64,000 nucleotides of DNA from Liquorilactobacillus uvarum DSM 19971 (GTDB lineage Bacteria > Bacillota > Bacilli > Lactobacillales > Lactobacillaceae). The notes under the pieces are model-generated. The model did no database searches and had not been told where the DNA came from. It saw nothing but the letters and a program-made list of their open reading frames with translations. Shown one piece after another: positions 38,398 to 50,568 of the stretch; the first letter of the stretch is position 1; every line of letters begins with the position of its first letter. The stretch spans positions 1-64,000 of the forward strand of contig NZ_AZEG01000004.1 in NCBI RefSeq assembly GCF_001434935.1, read 5' to 3'. A program made the position numbers and the translations under genes.

Positions 38398-41300
38398 TCA
38401 TTTGTTTTCATTCCTTAAAACCACATTCTCTTGCCCCAGCAAATTTGATAACGCTACAATAACTTTTGAATCATTCTGCAACCAATATCGTTGACTAAGC
38501 ATCATTTTTTTGGCAGTCTTTTCCTCGAACAAAATAACCGGCGTTTCACCATGATATTGATGCATTACCTTCAGCAGCTTTTGCTGAATCTGCTGATCAG
38601 TTTCTTTAGTCAATCTTACATAATAGATGTCGCTCAATTTCTCTTCAATCTCACTTGCAGGCATCATTTCGCGAGCTATTACTTGCAGCCCTCTTTTCGT
38701 CTGCTCTGCTTTTCCGGTGAGCAGCATAACCATCTTTTCCTTGAGTACAGGCATTACTTTTTTAAAAAGATCCGAAAAAACAGTAATGTCTACTTGACCA
38801 GTTTGGTCTTCCCCCGTTACAAAAGCCATCTGCTGTCCCTTTTTTGTCCGAATAACCTTTATTTTCTTAATATAAACCAGCAGATGTAAGTGTTCCTTTT
38901 GTTCCTGTATCCTTGAAATAGCAGTAATTTTTTGAGGGATTATCAAATTGTTGAACTGCTCAACCGGATGTGCTGAAAGATAGACTCCAAGATATTTCTC
39001 TTCATTTTTCAAACGTTCTTCTAAACTAATATCTGTAAAAGTATCATATTTTGGAGCTAATGCTTCGAGCAGTTCAACATTATTACCGCTCAATTCAATG
39101 TTACTCAGCATTTTAGGCAAATTTTTTAACAATGTCGCTCGATTATGTGCCATCCCATCAAATGCACCTGCATAAATCAGTGCCTCTAAGTATTCCTTTT
39201 TCAAGTAACGATTGTCTATCCGCTGCAAAAAAGCTTGAAAACTGCTAAATTTTCCACGCAAACGTCTCTCAGAAATAATGTGTTTTGCAAAATCACTCCT
39301 AATTGTTTTAATATTTTGCAATCCAAAATATATTTTTTGCTTGTGCAAAATAAACAAAAGTTGGCTCTCGTTGACGTCTGGTGCATGAATCTCTACACTG
39401 TGCTGTTTTGCTTCAAGCAAATAATCTTTCATCTTATCGCTGTTTCCGATTACTGTGTTGAGTAATGCTGCAAAAAAAGCAGCTGGATAATGCCGTTTGA
39501 TATATGCAAGTTGAAAAGCCATCTTAGTATATGCAACAGCATGCGAACGATTAAATCCGTAACCGGCGAATTTTTCGATGTATTCGTAAACTTGTTCTGC
39601 TACCTTGGGCGCAAACCCTCTTTTTTCAGCTCCCGAAACAAAACGTGCTTTCATCTGTTCAATTACAGCACCCTTTTTCTTGCTCATTGCTCGGCGCAGT
39701 AAATCAGCTTGGCCAAGCGTGAATCCGCCCATTGTCGAGGCAACTTGCATAACCTGTTCTTGGTATACAAGAATACCATACGTTTTTTTTAAAATCGGTT
39801 TTAAAGATTCAGCTGGATACGTGCTCTTTTCTACACCATGTCTTCGTTGAATAAAATGATCAATATTTTCCATTGGTCCAGGCCGATACAAAGCGTTAAC
39901 GGCCGCAATATCTTCAAATGAGCTGGGATGCAAACGCCTTAATACATTTTTTATTCCGGCTGATTCAAATTGAAAAACACCAGTCGTATCAGCTTCTTGA
40001 AAAAGTCTCAATGTTTCTGTATCATTTAACAAAATTTGATGTACATCAAGTTCATGTTGATAGCCGATCTTAACCAATTTAGTAGCATTATCTAAAATAC
40101 TCAGGTTGCGTAACCCTAGAAAATCAATTTTCAGTAACCCTAATTCTTCAACCGTATCTTTAGTAAATTGCGTTAACAATATCTCATCATTACCCACCTG
40201 TAGTGGAACGACGTCTACTAAATTTTTATCACTTAGAATAATACCGGCTGCATGGATAGAAAAATGTCGTGGTAAACCCTCAAGACTAAGTGCTGTTTTG
40301 AAAAGAAGCTTATTCTTCTCATTATCCGCTACCAAATCACGCAGACGAGGGGAGTTCTTATAGGCCTCCTCCAACGTTATGTGCAAAGTTGCTGGAATAG
40401 CTTTGCTCCAAACATTCATTTCAAACTGCGGTATTCCAAGGACACGTCCAACATCACGCAAAACCTGTTTTGCACCCAAGGTTCCAAAAGTTATAATTTG
40501 GGCCATATGGTCCGATCCATATTTATGGTATACATATTGAATAATTTGCTGGCGTCGATTATCAGGTATATCTAAGTCAATATCAGGCATTTGAGCTCGT
40601 TCTTCATTTAAAAACCGTTCAAAAAGTAAATCATAGCGGAGCGGATCAACATCAGTAATAAAAAGAGTATAAGCTACAAGCGACCCCGCTGCTGATCCTC
40701 GTCCTGGTCCAGTAATAATTTGGGCTTGATGTGCATAATTAGTTACATCCCATACAATTAAAAAATAATCATCAAAGCCCATTCGATGAATGACATTAAG
40801 CTCATATTCTAATCTTTTTCGATAGACAGTTATATTTCCATCTGCATTTTCTTTTAACCTTTTTGCTAAACCATCTTCACACAATGTACGTAAAAATTGT
40901 TGTGCGCCTATATTCTCAGGTATTTTAAAATGCGGTAGTTGTGGAGCAGAAAAATGCAGTTTTAAATTAATTTCCTGACAAAGCTTCTGCATTGCATTTA
41001 ATGGATCTTGCAAATTAAGCTGTTTATATGCGGAACTGATTTCCTGCACAGGCTGCAGCCAAGCTTTCCCTTTTATTTTGCTAGCTGCACTCAACTGCTC
41101 GGTGCTCAATTGATTGCCCTTCTTTATTGCATCGAGCACTTGCAATTCAAAAAAATCATTCTGATTCAAATAATTTACTGGTTCAACAGCGATTGTCGCC
41201 AACTGTACATTTTCAGCTAATTTATTCAGTGTTGCATACAGGGCATGCTCCATTTCTAAATCAATACCTACAAAAACATTTTTTGTGCTTCCAACTGCTT

Positions 41301-41742
41301 CACTTAGTCTTTCAAGATATTTTTTTGCACTCGCAAGTCTTCCATTAGAAACCGCCGCAACAACATAGCTTTTTTGAGGCGGCACTATTACTGCCAGATC
41401 CCTCAATTCCTGCTTGTTATCTAATTTAAATATTTCATCACCTTTAGATAGAGCCAGCATCTTTCTAGTTGAAATGCGCATTAAATTTCGATAGCCTTGC
41501 TCATTTTTAGCAAGCAGTAAAAGGCTATCCTCAGGTCCAAGTTCTAGAGTCAGTCCTATTATCGGTTTAATATCCGCAGCTAAACATTCATGATAAAAAT
41601 CAATTGCCCCGTACATAACATTTATATCCGTCAGAGCTAATGCCGCATACCCTCTTTTTTTTGCTTCGTTCACTAATTGTGGGATTTTAATCGTACTTTG
41701 AAGCAAACTAAAACTGCTAATAACTTGCAAAGCTCCAAACAC
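38398..41742 (-). CDS. dnaE: DNA polymerase III subunit alpha, DnaE type
   Basis: A 1114-residue replicative polymerase of the DnaE class, in Firmicutes the partner of PolC. The palm is marked by GPGRGSAAGSLVAYTL and MPDIDLDIPDNRR, then RRHGVEKSTYPAE, HhH motifs and an OB domain near 985-1060. In the N-terminal PHP region two usual metal-site histidines are absent: the first motif reads QVISSFSLL instead of HSGYSLL, and the second LTDINVMYG instead of LTDDH. The start GTG at 41742 has AAGGGTGGGG upstream and gives the family length; the frame extends to 41823 without support. Confidence 0.95.
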   Translation of the reverse strand: MFGALQVISSFSLLQSTIKIPQLVNEAKKRGYAALALTDINVMYGAIDFYHECLAADIKPIIGLTLELGPEDSLLLLAKNEQGYRNLMRISTRKMLALSKGDEIFKLDNKQELRDLAVIVPPQKSYVVAAVSNGRLASAKKYLERLSEAVGSTKNVFVGIDLEMEHALYATLNKLAENVQLATIAVEPVNYLNQNDFFELQVLDAIKKGNQLSTEQLSAASKIKGKAWLQPVQEISSAYKQLNLQDPLNAMQKLCQEINLKLHFSAPQLPHFKIPENIGAQQFLRTLCEDGLAKRLKENADGNITVYRKRLEYELNVIHRMGFDDYFLIVWDVTNYAHQAQIITGPGRGSAAGSLVAYTLFITDVDPLRYDLLFERFLNEERAQMPDIDLDIPDNRRQQIIQYVYHKYGSDHMAQIITFGTLGAKQVLRDVGRVLGIPQFEMNVWSKAIPATLHITLEEAYKNSPRLRDLVADNEKNKLLFKTALSLEGLPRHFSIHAAGIILSDKNLVDVVPLQVGNDEILLTQFTKDTVEELGLLKIDFLGLRNLSILDNATKLVKIGYQHELDVHQILLNDTETLRLFQEADTTGVFQFESAGIKNVLRRLHPSSFEDIAAVNALYRPGPMENIDHFIQRRHGVEKSTYPAESLKPILKKTYGILVYQEQVMQVASTMGGFTLGQADLLRRAMSKKKGAVIEQMKARFVSGAEKRGFAPKVAEQVYEYIEKFAGYGFNRSHAVAYTKMAFQLAYIKRHYPAAFFAALLNTVIGNSDKMKDYLLEAKQHSVEIHAPDVNESQLLFILHKQKIYFGLQNIKTIRSDFAKHIISERRLRGKFSSFQAFLQRIDNRYLKKEYLEALIYAGAFDGMAHNRATLLKNLPKMLSNIELSGNNVELLEALAPKYDTFTDISLEERLKNEEKYLGVYLSAHPVEQFNNLIIPQKITAISRIQEQKEHLHLLVYIKKIKVIRTKKGQQMAFVTGEDQTGQVDITVFSDLFKKVMPVLKEKMVMLLTGKAEQTKRGLQVIAREMMPASEIEEKLSDIYYVRLTKETDQQIQQKLLKVMHQYHGETPVILFEEKTAKKMMLSQRYWLQNDSKVIVALSNLLGQENVVLRNENK

Positions 41743-41891
41743 TGCTGACCCCACCCTTCTGTCTATATATACCTTATTATAGCAACACTTTTCTGCTAAA
41801 AAAATAATAATCTGTTCAATCACTTTTAAAAATTGTTCAAAAGCAGTTAAAAATATGCTAAACTACTGTTGTATTGCGAGGTGTTGTTCAT

Positions 41892-42077
41892 ATGTCAAAA
41901 CAATTGACCATATTGTTTTGGGGATTTATTTACGGTGAAGTTATCGGTTATATAAGTTCGGCTTTGTCAGGCACGGAATTTTCCGCATTATCTAGTGGTC
42001 TTACTGCAATGATCATTGGTTTTATCGCTATAAATGCCCTTAATTTTTTCGTAAAAACACCCAAAACAAATAAATAA
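41892..42077 (+). CDS. DUF2929 family small membrane protein (YjzD-like)
   Basis: A 61-residue protein with two membrane segments (LTILFWGFIYGEVIGYISSA and LTAMIIGFIAINALNFF). It matches the small DUF2929 family, which includes YjzD of Bacillus and often lies beside dnaE in lactobacilli. GAGGTG lies eight bases before the ATG at 41892. Function unknown; divergent from dnaE. Confidence 0.8.
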   Translation: MSKQLTILFWGFIYGEVIGYISSALSGTEFSALSSGLTAMIIGFIAINALNFFVKTPKTNK

Positions 42078-42113
42078 CAAAAAGCGGCTGGTCAAAAACT
42101 AGCCGCTTTTTGT
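42077..42113. terminator. bidirectional terminator between the DUF2929 gene and clpB
   Basis: The 16-base arms 42077-42092 and 42098-42113 pair with one mismatch, centred on AAAAAGCGGCT/AGCCGCTTTTT. T runs lie at the stem foot on both strands, suiting the convergent genes. Confidence 0.93.
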
Positions 42114-42123
42114 TTGCTGTTTA

Positions 42124-44730
42124 CTAAACTGATTCATTTTTCTCTTCAGCTTTAAAAATAAGTTCGTTATGGGTTCCCAAATCGATTGTTACGACAGAAT
42201 GCGGCATAATTTTACCCGCAATAATCTGCTTGGCTAACGGTGTTTCAACATGATTCGTAATAAATCGCTGTAATGCCCGCGCACCGTATGCTGGATCATA
42301 TCCCTCATGCGCAATCCACTTTTTCGCTGTCATTGTTATTTCCAATTTAATTTCTTGTTCAGACAAGCGATTAGATAACAACTCAATAAACTTATCGACA
42401 ATTTTTGTTATTGCTTGAATATTTAGTGGTGCAAACATAATGATATCGTCAATCCGATTCAAAAATTCCGGCTTAAAATGTGTTTGCGCCAATTTCATAA
42501 CTTGATCACGCGTTTCAGACGTGATCTTGCCACTATCTGCGACCTTATCTAATAAGATACTTGATCCTAAGTTTGAAGTCATGATGATAATCGTATTTTT
42601 AAAGTCAACAGTTCGCCCCTGTCCGTCTGTTAGGCGGCCATCATCGAAAACCTGCAGCAAAATATTAAAGACATCGGGATGTGCTTTTTCCACCTCATCC
42701 AATAAAACAATTGTATATGGATTACGCCTTACCGCTTCCGTCAGCTGGCCTCCTTCTTCATACCCAACATAGCCTGGAGCCGCACCAACCAAACGCGATA
42801 CTGATTGTTTTTCCATATACTCACTCATATCAATTCGAACCATGTGTTTTTCCGAGTCAAAAAGATTTTCAGCAAGTGCTTTGGCCAACTCGGTTTTCCC
42901 AACCCCAGTAGGACCAAGAAACAAAAAAGTTCCCAAAGGCTGGTCAGGATCCTGTAACCCTGCCCGCGCACGAATAACTGCGTTCGCAACAGCATCTACC
43001 GCCTCCTCCTGTCCAATGACACGTTTATGCAGAATTTCCGGCAAATGTAGAAGCTTTTCACGTTCACCCTGCACTAATTTTGCCACTGGAATACCAGTAG
43101 AACGACTGACAACCTGTGCAATCTCATTTTCAGTTACTGATTCCTCCACCAGCCAATTGTCAGGACGTTCAGCATGTTCGAGCTGAGCCAACTCATTTTC
43201 TAATGCCGGTATTGTTGCGTGTTGCAATTTAGCTGCTTTCTCAAGATTATAATTGTTTTCCGCCTCTTCCAGATCATGTTTTGCCTGGTCAAGTTCAGCT
43301 TTTTTAGAACTTAGTTTCTGAATATCAGCTTTTTCATTCTCCCAACGCATTTTGAGAGCATTGGTTTTTTGACGCGATTCAGCTAGTTCGGATTGAAGTT
43401 CGCTAAGCCTTTTTTTAGACGCTGGATCGTTTTCCTTCTTCAGTGCTGCCTCCTCAACTTCTTGACGCATGAGCTGCCGGGTGATCTGATCAAGTTCAGT
43501 TGGCATTGAATTCATCTCAACCCTGATTGTCGCACACGCTTCATCGATCAGATCAATCGCTTTATCCGGCAAAAAGCGATCAGTAATATAGCGATTAGAA
43601 AGTGTTGCCGCCGCAACAATTGCATTATCGTGGATTCTAACTCCATGATGAATCTCAAAACGTTCTTTAAGACCACGCAAAATTGAAATTGTATCCTCAA
43701 CACTCGGTTCTTGAACAAGAACTCTCTGAAATCGCCGCTCAAGAGCTTTATCTTTTTCCATATATTCGCGATATTCATCTAAAGTTGTTGCCCCAATTAA
43801 ATGTAGTTCACCACGTGCAAGCATTGGTTTCAGAATATTTCCAGCATCCATGCTGCCTTCAGTTTTCCCTGCTCCAACAATATTATGAATCTCATCAATA
43901 AAGAGAATGATTTTGCCTTCACTTTTTGTAATCTCTTTTAAAACAGCTTTAAGGCGTTCCTCAAATTCACCACGGTACTTTGCGCCTGCAATTAATGATC
44001 CCATATCCAATGAGAACAGCGTTTTATCTTTCAGGTTATCGGGAACATCCTTACGTACTATTCGTTGGGCCAAGCCCTCAACTATTGCCGTTTTCCCAAC
44101 CCCTGGTTCACCTATTAAAACAGGATTGTTCTTAGTCTTGCGTGAAAGAATCCGAATCACATCACGAATTTCTTCATCACGTCCGATCACGGGATCCTGC
44201 TTACCGCTGCGAACCTGCTTGATCAGGTCAATACCGTACTTTTCCAAAGCTTTATATTGTTTCTCTTGATTTTTCGATGTCACACGCTCACCTCCGCGAA
44301 GATCTTCAATGATCTTTGTCATTTTTTTCTCTGTAAGCCCCTTAGATTTTAAATAACTGGTCAGAGGATGATACTTTAATTTAAACAATGCTAAAAATAG
44401 TGTCTCAACCGCTACATAATCATCCCCGAAACCTTCACGCAGTTTATCCGCTTCCTGCAGCAGTTTGAAAAGGTTCTGGCTCAATGTCTGACCATAATTC
44501 ACTTGACCTTCTATGACTGCTAATTGGTCAAGCTCCTTATCAACCTCTCTTTCGATCTCTGAAACATTCATCCCTGCTCTTTTAAAAATTTCGGCTCCAA
44601 ATTCCCCTGGCTGAAGCAGAAATTTAAATAATTGTGGAATATCTATCTCTTGTTGGTGTCTTGTTACTGCAATTTGTTGTGCTTCCGCAAGGGCTTCTTG
44701 GACCGCACTCGTCAATTTGTCTTCCTCCAT
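42124..44730 (-). CDS. clpB: ATP-dependent disaggregase ClpB
   Basis: An 868-residue Hsp100 chaperone that pulls proteins out of aggregates together with DnaK. It has the double Clp N-domain, ATPase 1 with GEPGVGKTA, the coiled-coil middle domain (about 405-525, which marks ClpB against ClpC/ClpE), and ATPase 2 with GPTGVGKTE. The ATG at 44730 has AAGGAG six bases upstream; the frame could reach 44745 without support. No CtsR box or CIRCE dyad is visible upstream. Confidence 0.96.
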   Translation of the reverse strand: MEEDKLTSAVQEALAEAQQIAVTRHQQEIDIPQLFKFLLQPGEFGAEIFKRAGMNVSEIEREVDKELDQLAVIEGQVNYGQTLSQNLFKLLQEADKLREGFGDDYVAVETLFLALFKLKYHPLTSYLKSKGLTEKKMTKIIEDLRGGERVTSKNQEKQYKALEKYGIDLIKQVRSGKQDPVIGRDEEIRDVIRILSRKTKNNPVLIGEPGVGKTAIVEGLAQRIVRKDVPDNLKDKTLFSLDMGSLIAGAKYRGEFEERLKAVLKEITKSEGKIILFIDEIHNIVGAGKTEGSMDAGNILKPMLARGELHLIGATTLDEYREYMEKDKALERRFQRVLVQEPSVEDTISILRGLKERFEIHHGVRIHDNAIVAAATLSNRYITDRFLPDKAIDLIDEACATIRVEMNSMPTELDQITRQLMRQEVEEAALKKENDPASKKRLSELQSELAESRQKTNALKMRWENEKADIQKLSSKKAELDQAKHDLEEAENNYNLEKAAKLQHATIPALENELAQLEHAERPDNWLVEESVTENEIAQVVSRSTGIPVAKLVQGEREKLLHLPEILHKRVIGQEEAVDAVANAVIRARAGLQDPDQPLGTFLFLGPTGVGKTELAKALAENLFDSEKHMVRIDMSEYMEKQSVSRLVGAAPGYVGYEEGGQLTEAVRRNPYTIVLLDEVEKAHPDVFNILLQVFDDGRLTDGQGRTVDFKNTIIIMTSNLGSSILLDKVADSGKITSETRDQVMKLAQTHFKPEFLNRIDDIIMFAPLNIQAITKIVDKFIELLSNRLSEQEIKLEITMTAKKWIAHEGYDPAYGARALQRFITNHVETPLAKQIIAGKIMPHSVVTIDLGTHNELIFKAEEKNESV

Positions 44731-44812
44731 TTTTATCTCCTTCATTATTTAATTAGTTCAGTTTTTCACTAAATGCAATTAAAGAATAACACCGCTTGTT
44801 CATATTGTGTTT

Positions 44813-44841
44813 TACGTAGCTTAAGCCGCAATACTTGACAA
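44813..44841 (-). promoter_or_regulatory. candidate clpB promoter
   Basis: TTGTCA (44841-44836) and TACGTA (44818-44813) on the minus strand are 17 bases apart, about 80 bases before the start. The -10 box is a poor match. Confidence 0.35.
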
Positions 44842-44918
44842 TAAAAATCAAAAACAGTACCGCTAAAAAACCTGATAATTCCTCAAAAAGCTCAAAAATA
44901 TCTCTAGCTAAAAACCGC

Positions 44919-44939
44919 TAAGCGACTTTCATCCGCTTA
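44919..44939 (-). terminator. weak terminator after pepT
   Basis: TAAGCG and CGCTTA pair across nine bases and, on the minus strand, are followed by GCGGTTTTT. It lies about 60 bases past the pepT stop. Confidence 0.4.
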
Positions 44940-44999
44940 AGCAACGGTGAAATTTTCACTCAACGATTCCATTATAATATGAACATATGTTTGTGTTAA

Positions 45000-46247
45000 T
45001 TATTTTGTTCGTGCAACTTCCGCGATAATTTCTAAAATTACAGATGTAGCCTGTTCCATTACTTGCACTGAAACATATTCAAAACGTGAGTGCATGTTCT
45101 CACCACCAGCAAACAAATTTGGTGTTGGTAGACCCATGAATGAAATTTTGGAACCATCTGTCCCCCCACGGACCGGATAAATAACTGGCTTGATTTCAAG
45201 ATTTTCCATCGCCTTTTTAGCTATATCAACAACTGTCATATCTTTTTCAATTACTTCGCGCATATTGTAATACTGATCTTTCATATCAAGTATTACTCGC
45301 TTATTATCATAACTGGCATTCAATTGAGCTACAATTTCTTTAAAGAGTCGCTTGCGTGCTTCAAATTTTTGTCGGTCATGATCGCGAATAATGTATGTCA
45401 TTTTAGCCTTGTCGACAGTCCCGTTCATTTCCAGTAAATGAAAAAATCCTTCGCGTCCGGATGTTTTTTCAGGTACCTCTCTGTTTGGAAGTTGGGCATG
45501 AAAATCAAAAGCAAGCTGAAGAGCATTAATCATCACATCTTTAGCTGTAGCAGGATGAACATTTTTCCCAATCAACTCTATCTTTGCTTGAGCAGCGTTA
45601 AAAGTTTCATACTCCAATTCGCCTAACGGTCCACCGTCAACCGTATAAGCTATGTCTGCTCCAAAATCTGCAACCTCAAAATTATCGGCACCGGTTCCTA
45701 TCTCCTCGTCCGGACCAATACCAATTTTTATCTCACCGTGTTTTATTTCTGGGTGTTCAATTAAATATTCAATAGCTGTAATGATTTCGGAAATTCCTGC
45801 TTTGTCATCTGCCCCTAAAAGAGTAGTTCCATCAGTCGTAATAAGGTCCTGACCTGTATATTTCTTCAAACTTTCAAATTCATTTGGTGACAGTTTGTAC
45901 TTGCCCTCCCCCAATGCGATATCGGATTTTCCATCATAGTTTTTTATAATTTGCGGTTTAATATTTTGAGCATTGAAATCAGCTGTATCCATATGTGCTA
46001 TCAAACCGACTTTTTTTACCTCTTTGCCTTCCGGCAAATTTCCCGGCAATGTTGCGAAAACATAACCACTTTTTGAAGCAATGTGTACATCCTGCAAACC
46101 TATTTTTCTGAGTTCTTCGACCAAAGTGGCAGCAAATTCAGTTTGTGTTTTAGTTGAAGGAATTGTGGATGTATTTTCATCAGAGCGTGTATCCTTTTTT
46201 ACATAATTGATAAAACGAGGTATTAATTTCACATATTTTGTCATCAT
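45000..46247 (-). CDS. pepT: tripeptide aminopeptidase PepT
   Basis: A 415-residue M20-family zinc peptidase that removes the N-terminal residue of tripeptides. Metal and catalytic residues are in [33 protein letters not shown] and YTVDGGPLG. Lactobacilli depend on such peptidases to use peptides as amino acid source. The ATG at 46247 (or 46244) follows AAGGGAG; the frame extends to 46265. It lies 20 bases after the Nif3-like gene and ends the trmK-nif3-pepT unit. Confidence 0.95.
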   Translation of the reverse strand: MMTKYVKLIPRFINYVKKDTRSDENTSTIPSTKTQTEFAATLVEELRKIGLQDVHIASKSGYVFATLPGNLPEGKEVKKVGLIAHMDTADFNAQNIKPQIIKNYDGKSDIALGEGKYKLSPNEFESLKKYTGQDLITTDGTTLLGADDKAGISEIITAIEYLIEHPEIKHGEIKIGIGPDEEIGTGADNFEVADFGADIAYTVDGGPLGELEYETFNAAQAKIELIGKNVHPATAKDVMINALQLAFDFHAQLPNREVPEKTSGREGFFHLLEMNGTVDKAKMTYIIRDHDRQKFEARKRLFKEIVAQLNASYDNKRVILDMKDQYYNMREVIEKDMTVVDIAKKAMENLEIKPVIYPVRGGTDGSKISFMGLPTPNLFAGGENMHSRFEYVSVQVMEQATSVILEIIAEVARTK

Positions 46248-46267
46248 AAGAGCTCCCTTGATCAAAA

Positions 46268-47383
46268 TTAGATAAACATAAATGGATCTGTATTAAGTTT
46301 TGATGCAATTAAGCGTAACTTCCAATCATTTTCAACGTTCCATTTTGTAAACAACTCCAACAGTTTTTCCTTGCAAATACTTTCAATATGATGTCCTGGA
46401 TCAAGCGCTGACAAGCCACTAGCCAATATGTCATGCCCTGTATGATATGAAATATCCCCAGTTACATACAATTGTGCTCCCTGTTGCTGAGCCTCTGGGT
46501 AAAACTTGCCGCCGCTTCCCCCTAAAACTGCAACACGCTCAATCTTTTTATTTGGTTCTTTTGAAACCACCCGTAAAGATTGAAGTTTGAAAATTTTCTT
46601 GCAAAATTCGGCATATTGTCTAACAGTTTGCGGTTCTTCTAAGAAGCCAATACGTCCCATTCCATACTTTTGACCGAATTCTTCAATCTTAAACAGATCA
46701 AAAACGGGTTCTTCGTATGGATGGGCTGTAAACATAGCTTTGAGTACCGCGCTTTTTTTGCGAGCTGGTAAAACAACTTCAATTTTTTCTTCCTCAACTT
46801 CTGTTAAGCTGCCTTTCTTGCCAATTGTAGGATGTGCTTGATTATTTGGTTGAAAGCGTCCAACACCCTCAAGTGAATAAGAACAGTTATTATAGTTTCC
46901 AACCTTCCCTGCATCTACAGCACCCAATGCAGCTCGCATTTTAGGAGCATCTTTTTGAGGAACAAAAACAGCTAGTTTGAACATCTGTTCATGTTTAGCA
47001 GGCAACAGAATAGATGTTTTTTTAAGATTCATTTTTTCGGCAAGCCAGTCATTCATACCACCATTCGCATTGTCTAAATTTGTATGTGCAGCAAAAACAG
47101 TAATATTATGTTTTAACAGTTCAGCATACATTCTATTTTGCGGATCAGCCAAGTCAAATTGCTTGATCGGTTTAAACATTGCAGGATGATGCGCAAAAAT
47201 AAAATCAACTTTATTTTTTATTGCCTCTTGAACAACTTCCGGACGCACATCTAGAGTTACCATAAGTTTGTGAACCTCAGCCTCAAGACTTCCGAGCTGC
47301 AAACCAATCGGATCACCTTTTTCTGCCATAAAAGGAGGAGCAAACTCCGCAAAGCGGCTCACAATATCTTTTACTTTAACCAT
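46268..47383 (-). CDS. Nif3-like dinuclear metal center protein (YqfO family)
   Basis: A 371-residue Nif3/YqfO protein. Metal-binding residues are in [10 protein letters not shown] and [17 protein letters not shown] near the N terminus and [11 protein letters not shown] near the C terminus; a PII-like domain is inserted at about 130-235. GTP cyclohydrolase I type 2 is the name often given, but the activity is uncertain. It overlaps the trmK end by eight bases. Confidence 0.92.
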   Translation of the reverse strand: MVKVKDIVSRFAEFAPPFMAEKGDPIGLQLGSLEAEVHKLMVTLDVRPEVVQEAIKNKVDFIFAHHPAMFKPIKQFDLADPQNRMYAELLKHNITVFAAHTNLDNANGGMNDWLAEKMNLKKTSILLPAKHEQMFKLAVFVPQKDAPKMRAALGAVDAGKVGNYNNCSYSLEGVGRFQPNNQAHPTIGKKGSLTEVEEEKIEVVLPARKKSAVLKAMFTAHPYEEPVFDLFKIEEFGQKYGMGRIGFLEEPQTVRQYAEFCKKIFKLQSLRVVSKEPNKKIERVAVLGGSGGKFYPEAQQQGAQLYVTGDISYHTGHDILASGLSALDPGHHIESICKEKLLELFTKWNVENDWKLRLIASKLNTDPFMFI

Positions 47384-48074
47384 TTAGAACATCGCCAATC
47401 TTTCTAATTTTGTTTTTCAATGCTTTTTTTTGTTTTAAAGGGACTTGGTGAGCTTTTTGAATTTCACTTAAAATATGCTGCAGTTTTTTCTGTTCTTGCT
47501 CCCATTTTCTTATAAAAACTGAATTCTTCTCTTTTCTCAAAACAGGCCCAAACAGATAATCCTCAGCAGTCAGCCTATCCCTTTCTTCTTTCCATGTAGC
47601 AACAATTATTTCATAAATATGTTTATCTTCATCGATAATTTCTTCAGTTAAAATCTGGTAATTATTCTCATTCAACCATTTTCTGACTTGCCATTCCCCA
47701 ACATTCGGCTGCAGAATTAAGTTAGGCTTGTTTTCCAATTTAGATTTACCTTCAGTCAAAATGTGGCATATTAGTGGTCCCCCCATACCGCAAATTGTTA
47801 TCGTATCAATTGCATCCTTTTCGCTCACTGCTTCTAGTCCATCAGCTAAACGGACCATGATTTTTTTAGCAAGACCTTCTTTTTTTATTTCATGAAGAGC
47901 GTTCAGATATGGTCCTTCCACTACTTCACCAGCAACTGCATAGCTGATTTTATCGTTCAATCCCAGATATGCAGGCAAGTACGCATGATCCGAACCAATA
48001 TCCGCGAGGCGTGCTCCTACCGGAACATACTTAGCTACGGTTAATAAACGTGTCGATAAATGTTTGGCATCCAT
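47376..48074 (-). CDS. trmK: tRNA (adenine(22)-N1)-methyltransferase
   Basis: A 232-residue SAM-dependent enzyme that methylates A22 of tRNA. The SAM loop is LADIGSDHAYLP (about 23-34), with ICGMGGPLICHIL and LILQPNVGEWQVRKWL following, and a helical C terminus. It agrees with Bacillus TrmK throughout. The ATG at 48074 lies 13 bases after AAGGAG, a long gap, but no other start fits. nif3 overlaps its end. Confidence 0.93.
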   Translation of the reverse strand: MDAKHLSTRLLTVAKYVPVGARLADIGSDHAYLPAYLGLNDKISYAVAGEVVEGPYLNALHEIKKEGLAKKIMVRLADGLEAVSEKDAIDTITICGMGGPLICHILTEGKSKLENKPNLILQPNVGEWQVRKWLNENNYQILTEEIIDEDKHIYEIIVATWKEERDRLTAEDYLFGPVLRKEKNSVFIRKWEQEQKKLQHILSEIQKAHQVPLKQKKALKNKIRKIGDVLNG

Positions 48075-48382
48075 TAAAGTACAACAACTCCTTATCAATA
48101 TAGGACATATTTAAGTATAACTAACTCTGAATAACAAAAAAAGGCTAAGGCATTAAAAACAGGTCGTAAAATTTTGCTATTAAGTCCGAATGTATCAATA
48201 ATTCCAATTTTTATAACACCGCCATTGCTCCTTAAAATAAAACACAAAAAAAGCTGAGATAAGATCATAGGCTATCTCAGCTTAAATTATTATGGCTTTA
48301 ATATTCGGATGTATTTTTATCCAACTTAATTTTTACTTTTATTAAGTAATTCATTAAATTTTCAACCTATTTTTAATTTTTT
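48075..48382. other. intergenic region between mccB and trmK
   Basis: This 308-base gap contains the terminator of the cysteine genes at 48251-48283 and, nearer trmK, about 170 AT-rich bases that should hold the trmK promoter. No open frame is visible. Confidence 0.45.
48251..48283 (-). terminator. terminator of the cysK-mccB operon
   Basis: AAGCTGAGATA and TATCTCAGCTT pair perfectly across eleven bases, and the minus strand continues TTTTTTTGTGTTTT. It lies 100 bases after the mccB stop. Confidence 0.88.
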
Positions 48383-49537
<1,155 letters not shown>

Positions 49538-50455
49538 TTATGAATAAATATTCTGACTTAAATAACGCTCACTGCTATCTGGAAAGACAGTAACAATATT
49601 ACTGTTAGGTTTTAATTCCTCAGCTAATTTTAAACTTGCCGCTAAAGCCGCCCCACTGGAACTACCAATCATTAGTCCCTCTTCTTGTGCCATTTGTTTG
49701 ACCAAAGAAAATGCAGCATCATCACTAATCGTATAAATTCGATCAACGTTTTTTCTTTCTAAGAAAGGAGGGACAAATTCAACACCAATCCCCTCAATTC
49801 GATGAGAATGTTCTGTTCCACCATTAAGAATAGAACCTTCTGGTTCAACAACTGCTGTTTTAATCTGCGACACATGTTCTTTAAAATAACGTGCCATCCC
49901 AACAAAAGTTCCACCACTGCCAACACCGGCTACAAAACCATCGATTGATATATTATTGGTTTGCATCTCATGTTCAATTTCAGGAGCAATTGAATGATAA
50001 TAAGCATCTGGATTATCCAAATTATCAAACTGCATCGGAACGTAACTATTTTGTATCTCAGCTGCCAATTCACGTGCTTTCTCTATCGCCCCAACTATAC
50101 CTTTTTCACTGGGTGTGTGAACTAATTGTGCCCCTAAAGCTTGCATCAGGGTCTGTTTTTCTTGGCTAAATTTTTCAGGAACAACTAGGATTGATTTTAG
50201 TCCCAATTGTCCCGCCGCTAATGCAATCCCTATTCCTGTATTTCCTGCTGTTGGCTCGATTATTGTCGTACCTTCCTTGACTAAGCCTTCGGTCTGAGCT
50301 TGATGCAGCATATATTTACCTAAACGGTCTTTGATACTACCACCAGGATTAAACATTTCCAGCTTAGCAAATATATGTGAGCCCTTTGGAGCTGAAATTT
50401 TCAATTGCATCAGCGGTGTATCGCCAACCATCTCTTCAACTGCTTTGTATATCAT
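49538..50455 (-). CDS. cysK: cysteine synthase / cystathionine beta-synthase family PLP enzyme
   Basis: A 305-residue fold type II PLP enzyme. The PLP lysine is in [14 protein letters not shown] (about 36-49), the phosphate loop is [10 protein letters not shown] (about 176-185), and [14 protein letters not shown] binds the substrate carboxylate. It is either O-acetylserine sulfhydrylase (CysK) or the homocysteine-using MccA type; pairing with an mccB-type gene favours MccA. The upstream leader with three Cys codons supports a cysteine-producing role. GGGGAGG lies seven bases before the ATG. Confidence 0.88.
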   Translation of the reverse strand: MIYKAVEEMVGDTPLMQLKISAPKGSHIFAKLEMFNPGGSIKDRLGKYMLHQAQTEGLVKEGTTIIEPTAGNTGIGIALAAGQLGLKSILVVPEKFSQEKQTLMQALGAQLVHTPSEKGIVGAIEKARELAAEIQNSYVPMQFDNLDNPDAYYHSIAPEIEHEMQTNNISIDGFVAGVGSGGTFVGMARYFKEHVSQIKTAVVEPEGSILNGGTEHSHRIEGIGVEFVPPFLERKNVDRIYTISDDAAFSLVKQMAQEEGLMIGSSSGAALAASLKLAEELKPNSNIVTVFPDSSERYLSQNIYS

Positions 50456-50487
50456 TTGTTAACCTCCCCTTAGAAAAAAGAAAAAAA

Positions 50488-50515
50488 GGGCACGAATCTT
50501 TTAAGATTCGCGCCC
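50488..50515 (-). terminator. terminator in the leader of cysK-mccB
   Basis: On the minus strand GGGCGCGAATC and GATTCGTGCCC pair over eleven bases (one G-U) across a short A-rich loop and run directly into TTTTTTTCTTTTTT (plus 50474-50487). It stands 33 bases before the cysK start and after a leader open frame, so it must be bypassed for the operon to be expressed. Confidence 0.95.
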
Positions 50516-50568
50516 TACGCGTAGGAAAGTAATTAGCTGTCTCCAAACAATTTCACGTTCAGTAAGAA

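Noticed and set aside
44731-44999. Possible CtsR box or CIRCE element before clpB
   Set aside because: No GGTCAAA tandem and no TTAGCACTC dyad is present; the visible hairpin is better explained as a pepT terminator.
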